Below, one piece after another: positions 1-6,086 of a DNA stretch of 6,439 bases. Where the stretch lies: contig CAYMUB010000026.1 in assembly GCA_964393545.1 (NCBI GenBank), positions 1 through 6,439 on the forward strand. Direction: 5' to 3'. The translations under genes were made by a program, and so were the position numbers. The notes beneath the pieces were generated by a model that had not been told where the DNA came from, made no database searches, and was given only the letters and a program-made list of their open reading frames with translations. The stretch is from CAYMUB01 sp964393545 (lineage in GTDB: Bacteria; Patescibacteriota; Microgenomatia; Daviesbacterales; UBA10151). Each line of letters begins with the position of its first letter. Positions within the stretch are counted from its first letter, which is position 1.

Positions 1-69
1 ATCAGGAATAATTACCTTTTTCTGTATTTTAAAATATGCCAGGTTAACTGATTTTGCAAATTTATCCAT
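1..69 (-). CDS. N-terminus of a protein of unknown function (partial, runs off left edge)
   Basis: An ATG at 67-69 on the minus strand opens a frame that stays open for 23 codons to the window edge, reading MDKFAKSVNLAYFKIQKKV then IIPD. The start is chosen because a 12-nt Shine-Dalgarno match lies 9 nt upstream, the best ribosome-binding site in the window. The visible residues are mildly basic, with no signal peptide or membrane segment, so a cytoplasmic protein is likely. I do not recognise the family, and 23 residues are too few to assign one. The gene lies 75 bp downstream of the dockerin gene on the same strand and could be read through from it, but its strong RBS and the hairpin before it suggest separate translational control. 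The start is well supported; the function is unknown. Confidence 0.7.
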   Translation of the reverse strand, partial: MDKFAKSVNLAYFKIQKKVIIPD

Positions 70-78
70 CGGTTTTAA

Positions 79-90
79 ATCACCTCCTTA
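79..90 (-). promoter_or_regulatory. Full-length Shine-Dalgarno site of the left-edge gene
   Basis: The minus strand reads TAAGGAGGTGAT, complementary over all 12 bases to the usual bacterial 16S rRNA 3' tail (ATCACCTCCTTA on the plus strand). It ends 9 nt before the ATG at 69; the GGAGG core is 13 nt from the ATG, slightly long. It decides the start of the partial gene. None of the other genes here has a comparable site. Confidence 0.8.
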
Positions 91-110
91 AGTTAGCTAT
101 TCTAACTTGA
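88..110 (-). repeat. Hairpin abutting the Shine-Dalgarno of the left-edge gene
   Basis: AAGTTAG (90-96) and CTAACTT (102-108) form a perfect 7-bp inverted repeat around a 5-nt loop. In the minus-strand RNA the 3' arm runs straight into the AAGGAGG of the ribosome-binding site. There is no U-tract after it, so it is not a canonical terminator of the dockerin gene. It could be a leader structure that protects the 5' end or affects ribosome access, or it could be chance. The minus strand also reads TAGAAT within it, a possible -10 box, but I see no matching -35. Confidence 0.45.
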
Positions 111-144
111 GAGTGTTACCGATGTATCTCAGCCTACTCAACTA

Positions 145-1032
145 CTACTTTGGTATCCAGATCCAATACCCCACTCCGCCCTGCGGGCTACGCAGGACAG
201 GACCACCCACACCGGAAGAATTATTTAAAGAAGCTGAAGGGGTAGCAGTAGGAATAGGTGAAGTCCATGCTCCAGATGCTCCTACTTGGCCTAAGTTTTT
301 AGAAATTATTCCTAAATCAAAAGCATTTACCACTCCATCTTTATTTAAATCTGCATTTTCATTCCAATTTGCAGATTTTGAATTTGAGCCATAAGCTTTT
401 TGAATAATAGATATATCAGTAGAGTTGATGATATTATCTTCATTTAAATCGCCAGTTAGCATATTAACAGCTTCTCCCTCATTTAAGTTGGTTACAGTAG
501 GTGACATAGTAAAAATCGAAGCTGCTGCAATTTGAGCAGCACCTTTTAGTAAAGCAGTATACTTAGTGCCAGCTTGTAATCCTGCCAAAGATAGATTGCT
601 ATAGCTACCATTTGCAGGTAAATCAACACTAAAACTAAGCAAGAATTTGGGGTTTGCCGGCAGGGTAGTGCCTTCAATGATGCCTACAAACAGTTTAGTT
701 GTCTGATTATTAGCGGGTCTTCCCTCCAAAACAGCTTTTAAAGCCAGAGTAGGGCCAAAAGAAGTGGCAATGGTGGGAGAAGAAGGTTCTGGGGTAGGTT
801 GACTGCTAGGGGATGGACTTGATAAGAGAGCTTTTGTTTCTGAATTTTTCAATAACTCTTTTTTAGGTGAGAGTGTAGGTCTGGGAGTTGCTTTTGCGTT
901 TAAAGCACTACCCTCTGAAGCACTACTTTTAAGATTCTTAGTCTCAGAGGCTAAATAAGCTCCAACAGGTATAGACAAAATAATGAAGATGTATAGCCCC
1001 AGTAGCAGGCGTTGTTTAAAAGTTGAAAACAT
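145..1032 (-). CDS. Secreted dockerin type I domain protein
   Basis: A 295-residue exported protein. Residues 1-28 look like a signal peptide or signal anchor (FKQR, then hydrophobic LLLGLYIFIILSIPVGA). A Ser/Pro/Thr-rich linker follows (about 40-90), then a small beta-rich domain (about 93-180) of the kind that precedes dockerins in CPR proteins. The dockerin spans about 193-250 with two Ca2+ loops of the DxNxDx6D type: D195/N197/D199/D206 and D228/N230/D232/D239, each followed by a hydrophobic helix. A second Ser/Thr/Pro linker (254-276) leads to an unusual aromatic tail, GVGYWIWIPK. Type I dockerins classically bind cohesins; no cohesin is recognisable here, so the partner is unknown. The ATG at 1030-1032 fits the signal peptide but has no Shine-Dalgarno. 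It is transcribed divergently from the flippase-like gene. Function is probably cell-surface attachment, by inference. Confidence 0.85.
   Translation of the reverse strand: MFSTFKQRLLLGLYIFIILSIPVGAYLASETKNLKSSASEGSALNAKATPRPTLSPKKELLKNSETKALLSSPSPSSQPTPEPSSPTIATSFGPTLALKAVLEGRPANNQTTKLFVGIIEGTTLPANPKFLLSFSVDLPANGSYSNLSLAGLQAGTKYTALLKGAAQIAAASIFTMSPTVTNLNEGEAVNMLTGDLNEDNIINSTDISIIQKAYGSNSKSANWNENADLNKDGVVNAFDLGIISKNLGQVGASGAWTSPIPTATPSASLNNSSGVGGPVLRSPQGGVGYWIWIPK
180..196. repeat. GC-rich palindrome inside the 3' end of the dockerin gene
   Basis: CCTGCG (180-185) and CGCAGG (191-196) form a perfect 6-bp inverted repeat around the loop GGCTA. An alternative nested stem GCCC/GGGC (178-181 and 185-188) overlaps it, and AGGAC is tandemly duplicated at 194-203. 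The element is almost wholly G+C inside AT-rich DNA. It encodes part of VLRSPQG near the C-terminus without breaking the frame. It resembles a REP-like or protein-coding palindromic element. Only one copy is in the window, so repeat status is unproven. Confidence 0.5.
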
Positions 1033-1046
1033 GGGTCAGTATATAT

Positions 1047-1075
1047 AGTGTATATTTAAGAGAAGATATTGGCAA
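1047..1075 (-). promoter_or_regulatory. Candidate promoter of the dockerin gene
   Basis: On the minus strand TTGCCA (1070-1075, five of six matches to TTGACA) is followed after 17 bp by TACACT (1047-1052, four of six to TATAAT). The -10 ends 14 nt before the ATG at 1032, giving a predicted leader of only about 8 nt, consistent with the missing Shine-Dalgarno. The -35 overlaps the first codon of the divergent gene, so the two promoters probably share this 42-bp space. For the plus direction TTGAAA (1023-1028) and TATAGT (1044-1049) with a short 15-bp spacer is a weaker candidate. Confidence 0.35.
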
Positions 1076-2064
1076 TGGTAAAAATTATATTAAATACTCT
1101 CATAGGCATTGTACTGATCTTTATTTGGTCACGCTTTGTGGATTTAGGGCAAATAATTTCTACCTTATCTAAAGCAAATCTAACTTATTTAATTCCTATT
1201 TTTTTCTTCATGCTACTGTCACCTGTGATCCGGGCTATCAGGCTAAAGATTTTTCTATCAGAAATTAAAAAAATCAGTTTAAAAGACCTAATTTATTTAA
1301 ATGGGGTGGCTATGATTCTTAATTTCTTTATTCCAATCAGGGCAGGAGAGATTGCAAAAGGGGTTTATCTTAATACTCATTACAAACTGGATTTGGGAAA
1401 AAGCGTAATTTGGGTCTTTTTAGATAGATTTGTTGATTTTTTAGTGGTATTGATGTTTGCAGCCATCTTACTTCACTTTGTCCCTACTCAGTTGCCAGCT
1501 ACTTTTAAGATGACTTTAGGATTGGTATTTATTATAGCCTTTGCTATAACTTATTTTGCCATATTTCATGTTAATTTAGCAAAGAAAATAGTTAATTTTT
1601 TGAGGCCTTTATTAATAGAAAAACATATTAAGATATATTTTGATAGATTCTCTTCATTTGTTTTAGATTCTTTTTCTATTCTAAATAGACACCCTAACGA
1701 TTTGAGCTTAATGATGTTTTTAAGTATTGTAGCTTACGCAGCAGATGCCATGATTTGGTATTTTATCTTTATTGCTTTAGGCTTTCCCCAGGATTTTGGA
1801 AAAATGTATTTAGGACAACTTTTATCTGCTTTAACCTATCTAATACCTGCAGCACCAGGATATGTAGGTTCTGCTGAAGCATCAGGATTACTAATACTAT
1901 CCGGGATTTTTGGTATCAATTCTAATCTTTCATCAGCCATGATTGTGTTATCCCATATTTTATCAGCCATCTTTGTCATAATTTATGGTTTGATTTCTAT
2001 CTTTAGTCTGAAAATAGATCTGAAGTTAATTTTAAACAAGGCATTAAAAAGAAGTAAGCCATGA
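1075..2064 (+). CDS. Flippase-like / lysylphosphatidylglycerol synthase TM-domain family membrane protein (UPF0104)
   Basis: A 329-residue polytopic inner-membrane protein matching the LPG_synthase_TM / UPF0104 family, the membrane half of MprF and relatives such as archaeal AglD-type proteins. Family signatures numbered from the ATG: PIRAGEIAKG (87-96), LDRFVD (116-121) and PAAPGYVGSAE (258-268). Hydrophobic segments lie near 3-18, 38-52, 73-88, 112-135, 146-166, 212-236, 246-258 and 285-311, with a basic tail. No soluble aminoacyl-transfer domain is attached, so lipid or lipid-linked glycan translocation or modification is more likely than lysyl-PG synthesis; the substrate cannot be told. 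The ATG at 1075 is preferred because AGAGAAG lies about 9 nt upstream; an in-frame TTG at 1069 would add two residues but sits too close. It is monocistronic, divergent from the dockerin gene and convergent with the protease gene. Confidence 0.85.
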   Translation: MVKIILNTLIGIVLIFIWSRFVDLGQIISTLSKANLTYLIPIFFFMLLSPVIRAIRLKIFLSEIKKISLKDLIYLNGVAMILNFFIPIRAGEIAKGVYLNTHYKLDLGKSVIWVFLDRFVDFLVVLMFAAILLHFVPTQLPATFKMTLGLVFIIAFAITYFAIFHVNLAKKIVNFLRPLLIEKHIKIYFDRFSSFVLDSFSILNRHPNDLSLMMFLSIVAYAADAMIWYFIFIALGFPQDFGKMYLGQLLSALTYLIPAAPGYVGSAEASGLLILSGIFGINSNLSSAMIVLSHILSAIFVIIYGLISIFSLKIDLKLILNKALKRSKP

Positions 2065-2071
2065 GGTTTGT

Positions 2072-4777
2072 TTATTTATGGAGCTTAAGGGTAATGGGGA
2101 AGCCTTGGGCTGGATAAGAATCTCGTATAAATACCCCGGCCCGAAAGCCCCCATCAATAGTTGTAGAAAAACTCATTATTGTATAATCTGTGGCTGAGTA
2201 TGCGGGATTATCATTACAACTGTTTAGAATTGATACTGCTTGACTTTCTGAGGGACAGTTTATATATAGAGTGTTATCTTTTGAACCTGCTGGTGCAGTT
2301 GTGTAACTCATGATTTTACATCCCAAAACACCTGTATCTGTAGTTAAAGCTGGAACTGCAGCACAGCCGGAGTTGCTAATGGGTGTAGGGGAAGAAGAAG
2401 GAGTGTTAGTTGGTGAGACAGAAGGTGTAGGAATTGGAATTGGGCTCGGTGTTGCAGTAGGAGTTGGTGTTATTTTCTTGGAAACTAATGGATAATTTGT
2501 TCTAACTGTAACAGTAGCTGTATCTTTATTACCCATCCAATAAGCTAAATTCAAATCCAGTATAAACAACCAGCCATAGCCTTCTTTGTCAGCAACAGTA
2601 ACTTTTAAAAGCATGGTGCCGTTTGTTCCAACCTCGTTAATCTGGCCAAATGGATTATCCTTTAAAGTGTGTCCTGTTTGAGTGGAAGTGCCTCTTACTG
2701 GTCTATTGGTCAGATCAACTAAACCACTGTTATCTGTTTTTCCTTTCTGCTCTGGGCTATTATCGATCTCTTCACCGTTAGAATTCTTCTGATATAAAGC
2801 TACATCAGCATTAGCAATAGGAGATCCATTTGTATCAACAATTTTGAGAATAGTTTTATTTGGTGTGTCATATAGATACTCTCCGTAATATCCCCGTCTT
2901 TTTCCGGCATGGGCATTTAATCCTCCTAAAGTATGGCTTTCCAAGTAAGTACCATCATTATATGGTGTAGTATCTCCACCACCCATTAAGCCTCCGTTTG
3001 GAAAGAGTTGGGCCCCTGTAGGCATGTTATCAACTGGAATAATCTGCCCGTTTATATCAGTCACATGAATGCCAAAGTTTACAGGATCTGGTGGAATACC
3101 TAATCTGTAAAGATCTATAATTCCTATTTGGTGAGTCATTTCATGAACCAAACCCCAGTCTATGTGTGAGGCGAATTCATTAACATAATTTTGCGCTTTT
3201 TCAGTAATACCAGCATTATCACAAGTTCCATCTGTTGTCTGCCACCTGCCATCTATGAAAAACAAGTCAGGATCTTGGCTTCTTGGATTTGGAGGACAAG
3301 CAACATCATCAAGTTGATCTGAGATTACTAATTTATCCAGCCTTACCCGATCTATAGCTCCTTGGGGAACACCAGGATATTTATTGGCTGATAACAAACG
3401 GTTATTCCATATAGAGAAATGAGATTGTATCCAGTCCTCAAAAGAGTAAGTTCCCATTATATTGGCAGTTTTATTAAACAAATCATAATAAGCTCTTTCA
3501 ACCCAATAGGAGAGGGTTAAGTCATGAGAAGTGATATCTAGTGAATTGTTAGCATCAAACCGGTCAGCAATGTTAGGATCAATTCTGAACTGAATTTTTT
3601 GGCGGCTCTGTGGCCATTTTGTTTTAAACTCCAGCACAATCTCTTTCCCTAAACCGATATTTTTAGTAAACTCACCTTTTGATACAACATGCTCATCCAC
3701 AATCCACTGGTATTTAAACCCGCTGTTAAAGGTATCTGGTCCTTTATTCAAAATATGGGCTTTGTAAGTAACCTCTTCACCTGCATCAGGCCATCTTTTT
3801 TGGTTTTCAGTATCTGGGCAAAGTTTAGGTAAACCATATCTGCCAACATCACTACTGTAATAATCATATTGAACACAGTATCTATTATACCGGGGTGTCC
3901 GTTCGATGTAAGTTACATCCAAATCTGCCAGTGGTGCTTTAATCAGCTCAATTTGGATAGATCTTCTGTCAACAATACTTTTATCCGATTTAAATTCCAC
4001 CCAGATAAACTTTTTTCCTAGAGTTTTATTTTTAAATTCATAGTTAAATGTCATTGGGGAAGCAGTGTAATCCAAAAAAGAGGCTTTATCTAAATCAGCA
4101 GGATTCTCCGCAATCCTGTAATAAAGAATTACAGAAACTGGGGCTGAGGTTTCATTATCATCCGCTCTCTCAGAAATAACAGGGTGATCTGAGGATTGAG
4201 TGCCCTTACTTGTTCTAGGGGTTACATAAAAACTGTAGCTAGCATCAAATGCTGGATTCTTTACTCCGTGGCCAATGATGGTTAGTTTAACTGGAATCTT
4301 CTTATCATTTTTAAGATTTAATTTCCAATCCAAAAATCCACTATTATTGATATAACTAGCTCCTGTGATTGGTTCTGCCTTACCCTCAACAATAGAGTAA
4401 AATACTCCTACCTTGTCAACTTTATTTGATCTCCATTTAATCCTGTAAGTAGTGCCATCCTGTAATACTTCTGCTTTAGCAGGGGCGGTAATTTGGATAA
4501 AAGAGGTGTCTTTATCAGCAGCCTGAATATCTAAAGGTGATGTCAATTCTAGTTTAACAGTTGAATCAGCAGTTATAGGGATACCAGATTTTAAAGCAAG
4601 TGGTTTGCCATCAATACTTTTGATAACAATAGGAGGGCTGGTAGCGCGTGATCTAAAAATTTGAGGAAGAGGATTTTTAATCAAAACAACTCCTGCAATT
4701 ATCCCTAACAAAAGCATTATTGGTAAAAGAATATGGGAAATCCCTTTTTGGTTTAGAAGAGAAGCAAGTTTTTTCAA
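2072..4777 (-). CDS. Large multidomain cell-surface protein with a metzincin-type zinc metalloprotease domain
   Basis: 901 residues. A basic N-terminus and hydrophobic segment (about 15-33) give a signal peptide or anchor. Next come an Ig-like module (about 92-187) with a Kre9/Knh-like pattern (ITAP...VLQDGTTYRIKW...), a second Ig-like module (about 210-280), and a CARDB-like module (about 283-417). The catalytic region (about 420-640) carries H545-E546-x-x-H549-x-x-G552-x-x-D555, the metzincin helix with Asp as third zinc ligand, then a probable Met-turn at M598 (GGLMGGGD). A Cna-B / carboxypeptidase-regulatory-like module (about 641-762), a Pro/Thr/Ser linker (769-803) and a domain with Cys 805, 820, 841 and 854 follow. 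It probably cleaves extracellular protein; the substrate is unknown. The start is TTG (4775-4777), because a TAA lies three codons upstream and the signal peptide begins there; no clear Shine-Dalgarno. It is downstream of the propeller gene. Confidence 0.85.
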   Translation of the reverse strand: MKKLASLLNQKGISHILLPIMLLLGIIAGVVLIKNPLPQIFRSRATSPPIVIKSIDGKPLALKSGIPITADSTVKLELTSPLDIQAADKDTSFIQITAPAKAEVLQDGTTYRIKWRSNKVDKVGVFYSIVEGKAEPITGASYINNSGFLDWKLNLKNDKKIPVKLTIIGHGVKNPAFDASYSFYVTPRTSKGTQSSDHPVISERADDNETSAPVSVILYYRIAENPADLDKASFLDYTASPMTFNYEFKNKTLGKKFIWVEFKSDKSIVDRRSIQIELIKAPLADLDVTYIERTPRYNRYCVQYDYYSSDVGRYGLPKLCPDTENQKRWPDAGEEVTYKAHILNKGPDTFNSGFKYQWIVDEHVVSKGEFTKNIGLGKEIVLEFKTKWPQSRQKIQFRIDPNIADRFDANNSLDITSHDLTLSYWVERAYYDLFNKTANIMGTYSFEDWIQSHFSIWNNRLLSANKYPGVPQGAIDRVRLDKLVISDQLDDVACPPNPRSQDPDLFFIDGRWQTTDGTCDNAGITEKAQNYVNEFASHIDWGLVHEMTHQIGIIDLYRLGIPPDPVNFGIHVTDINGQIIPVDNMPTGAQLFPNGGLMGGGDTTPYNDGTYLESHTLGGLNAHAGKRRGYYGEYLYDTPNKTILKIVDTNGSPIANADVALYQKNSNGEEIDNSPEQKGKTDNSGLVDLTNRPVRGTSTQTGHTLKDNPFGQINEVGTNGTMLLKVTVADKEGYGWLFILDLNLAYWMGNKDTATVTVRTNYPLVSKKITPTPTATPSPIPIPTPSVSPTNTPSSSPTPISNSGCAAVPALTTDTGVLGCKIMSYTTAPAGSKDNTLYINCPSESQAVSILNSCNDNPAYSATDYTIMSFSTTIDGGFRAGVFIRDSYPAQGFPITLKLHK

Positions 4778-4786
4778 CTTAATTTA

Positions 4787-4816
4787 ATACTAGTGGTTAA
4801 AGAGAGGATAAGTCAA
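4787..4816 (-). promoter_or_regulatory. Candidate promoter of the metalloprotease gene
   Basis: On the minus strand TTGACT (4811-4816, five of six matches) is followed after 18 bp by TAGTAT (4787-4792, four of six). The -10 ends only 9 nt before the TTG start, so a transcript from here would be nearly leaderless, which is odd for a TTG start. The -35 lies within the distal arm of an inverted repeat. If this promoter is not used, the gene would be read from the propeller gene upstream. Confidence 0.3.
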
Positions 4817-4839
4817 GTTTTACCGTAGGGTCTTGACTT
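4810..4839. repeat. Inverted repeat between the propeller and protease genes
   Basis: AAGTCAAG (4810-4817) and CTTGACTT (4832-4839) are perfect 8-bp reverse complements around 14 nt. Beyond the arms, CC/GG pairs resume after two mismatches. No T-run follows in either direction, so it does not look like an intrinsic terminator. Since one arm holds the candidate -35 of the protease gene, it could be an operator for a dimeric repressor or an attenuating leader structure. It is the only notable structure in the 91-bp gap. Confidence 0.5.
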
Positions 4840-4868
4840 TACCCCACTTTGTATCTAATTAGCATAAA

Positions 4869-6086
4869 TTATCTTCTGGTAGGTTGGTCTTGGCGGATGT
4901 TAGGTATGGCTAATCTGTAAGGTCTATCAGTCGTTTTCTGCCACCCATCATTTCTATTTAAATCAAGTTGGAGAAGATAATTATTTATTTTAAAATGGGA
5001 ATCCAGAGTGGATACAACTAGTTGTCTCCTTGTCTCAGAAGTTAGAACATTGATTGAGTCGATTGAGAGATTAGATCCCAATTCACCATTGGTAGTGAGC
5101 AGGGAATGAGTATTAAGAAGTTGTGGTTTATCAAGAGGAAATATTTCTATAAAGCTTTGGTCATGATATTGATAATCATTATCCCGACAAATGATATGAA
5201 CCGATAGTATTCCAGTATTTGTCACAAAGTCAGGATAAAAAGCATTGTTTATGGCCACATAGGAACTAGCATTATGAGTGGCTAGGAAATCTCTGTATAA
5301 ACTAGTATTTGGAATTACACTTCCTAAGAAGACTAAGGTGGAGGCATCTCTTCTATTAAACATATGTGTAACTCCACTAACTTCAGGAAAGTCCCGGAGT
5401 GAACCGCTTATGGCATAAGAGATCCACTCCTGGCCAGACTTATCGTTTGATGTCTCAACACGCCAGGGGCTTGCTGGGAGATCCCAAAAAAGATTAAGAT
5501 TAGATTTATCATCGTTGATTGTAATCTCATACAAACCACTTCCTTGAACAAGGGAGATATAGGCTGAGTATGAGTTCTCGGAGATGTTTTTTAATCCTGT
5601 GAAGTTACTCAGTTGAAGTTCGCTAGGTATTCCAGTAATGCTTAGATTGGTGGGTTTTAAAGTTTGAAGATCAATTCTTACCAATTGGGCGAGAGCATAG
5701 TTATTTGTACTCTTTACAAGATCCAAAGTGGCAAAAGCATATTTGCCATCAGGAGTTATTTTAATCTTTTCTACTGTTTCTCCTTTTAAATTTATCTCAA
5801 CTTTTCTCCAAGTTTTGCCTCCATCAAGACTAACATCTATCTCACCTTCTTTAGAATTACTGTTTTTAGCTCCTCCGGCCACTAAAATGTTAGGGTTAGT
5901 GGGTGAGATATCAAAATCTTTGGTATAGATATCTGGAGATAAAGGACCACGATCCTTCAGAACTATGTTTTGCTGTTGATCAACTTTTGTATCTAAGATA
6001 TGAAATCCACCGGGATTAAATCTAGCTAAATAAGTTCCTGATTCGGAGTTGGTTTTATGGGCAAATATAGTATAATCCTGCGGCAC
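4869..6086 (-). CDS. Beta-propeller-like protein with an Asp-box (BNR) repeat; 5' end probably frameshifted
   Basis: 405 residues from a GTG at 6084-6086. A clear Asp-box S86-x-D88-x-G90-x-T92-W93 sits in one blade, preceded by FDISPTNPNILVAGG and followed by IKITPDGKYAFATLDL, both typical strand patterns of sialidase-, sortilin- or YCF48-like propellers. Later segments (about 162-190, 248-300, 340-376) alternate beta-rich stretches without a full Asp-box. No catalytic residues can be assigned, so a binding or scaffold role outside the cell is inferred. There is no signal peptide from this start and no C-terminal anchor (it ends NIRQDQPTRR). The GTG has GAGGT 7 nt upstream and could be genuine, but the frame stays open for 77 further codons upstream, so this start may be only the first usable one after a frameshift. 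Its stop lies 91 bp before the protease gene. Confidence 0.75.
   Translation of the reverse strand: MPQDYTIFAHKTNSESGTYLARFNPGGFHILDTKVDQQQNIVLKDRGPLSPDIYTKDFDISPTNPNILVAGGAKNSNSKEGEIDVSLDGGKTWRKVEINLKGETVEKIKITPDGKYAFATLDLVKSTNNYALAQLVRIDLQTLKPTNLSITGIPSELQLSNFTGLKNISENSYSAYISLVQGSGLYEITINDDKSNLNLFWDLPASPWRVETSNDKSGQEWISYAISGSLRDFPEVSGVTHMFNRRDASTLVFLGSVIPNTSLYRDFLATHNASSYVAINNAFYPDFVTNTGILSVHIICRDNDYQYHDQSFIEIFPLDKPQLLNTHSLLTTNGELGSNLSIDSINVLTSETRRQLVVSTLDSHFKINNYLLQLDLNRNDGWQKTTDRPYRLAIPNIRQDQPTRR

Noticed and set aside
79..91. Plus strand reads ATCACCTCCTTA, identical to the 3' tail of 16S rRNA.
   Set aside because: The sequence before it has no rRNA helix 45 or other 16S features. It is the Shine-Dalgarno of the minus-strand gene starting at 69.
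107..394. Open frame of 95 codons on the plus strand.
   Set aside because: It lies opposite the dockerin domain and linker, has biased composition mirroring that gene and no ribosome-binding site.
2065..2111. Possible bidirectional terminator between the convergent stops, with AGCC/GGCT at 2101-2111.
   Set aside because: The stem is only 4 bp, lies inside the protease coding region, and no T-run follows.
2369..2473. Repetitive purine/GT-rich stretch that could be taken for a tandem repeat.
   Set aside because: It encodes the Pro/Thr/Ser linker (PTPTATPSPIPIPTP...) and has no regular unit at the DNA level.
2310..2495. Plus-strand open frame rich in Gly/Val (GVGIGIGLGVAVGVGV).
   Set aside because: It is the antisense of the Pro/Thr/Ser linker of the protease protein, and the repetitive look comes from that linker.
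5728..5928. Plus-strand open frame of 66 codons.
   Set aside because: It is antisense to the Asp-box region of the propeller gene, whose protein motifs are clear; no ribosome-binding site.
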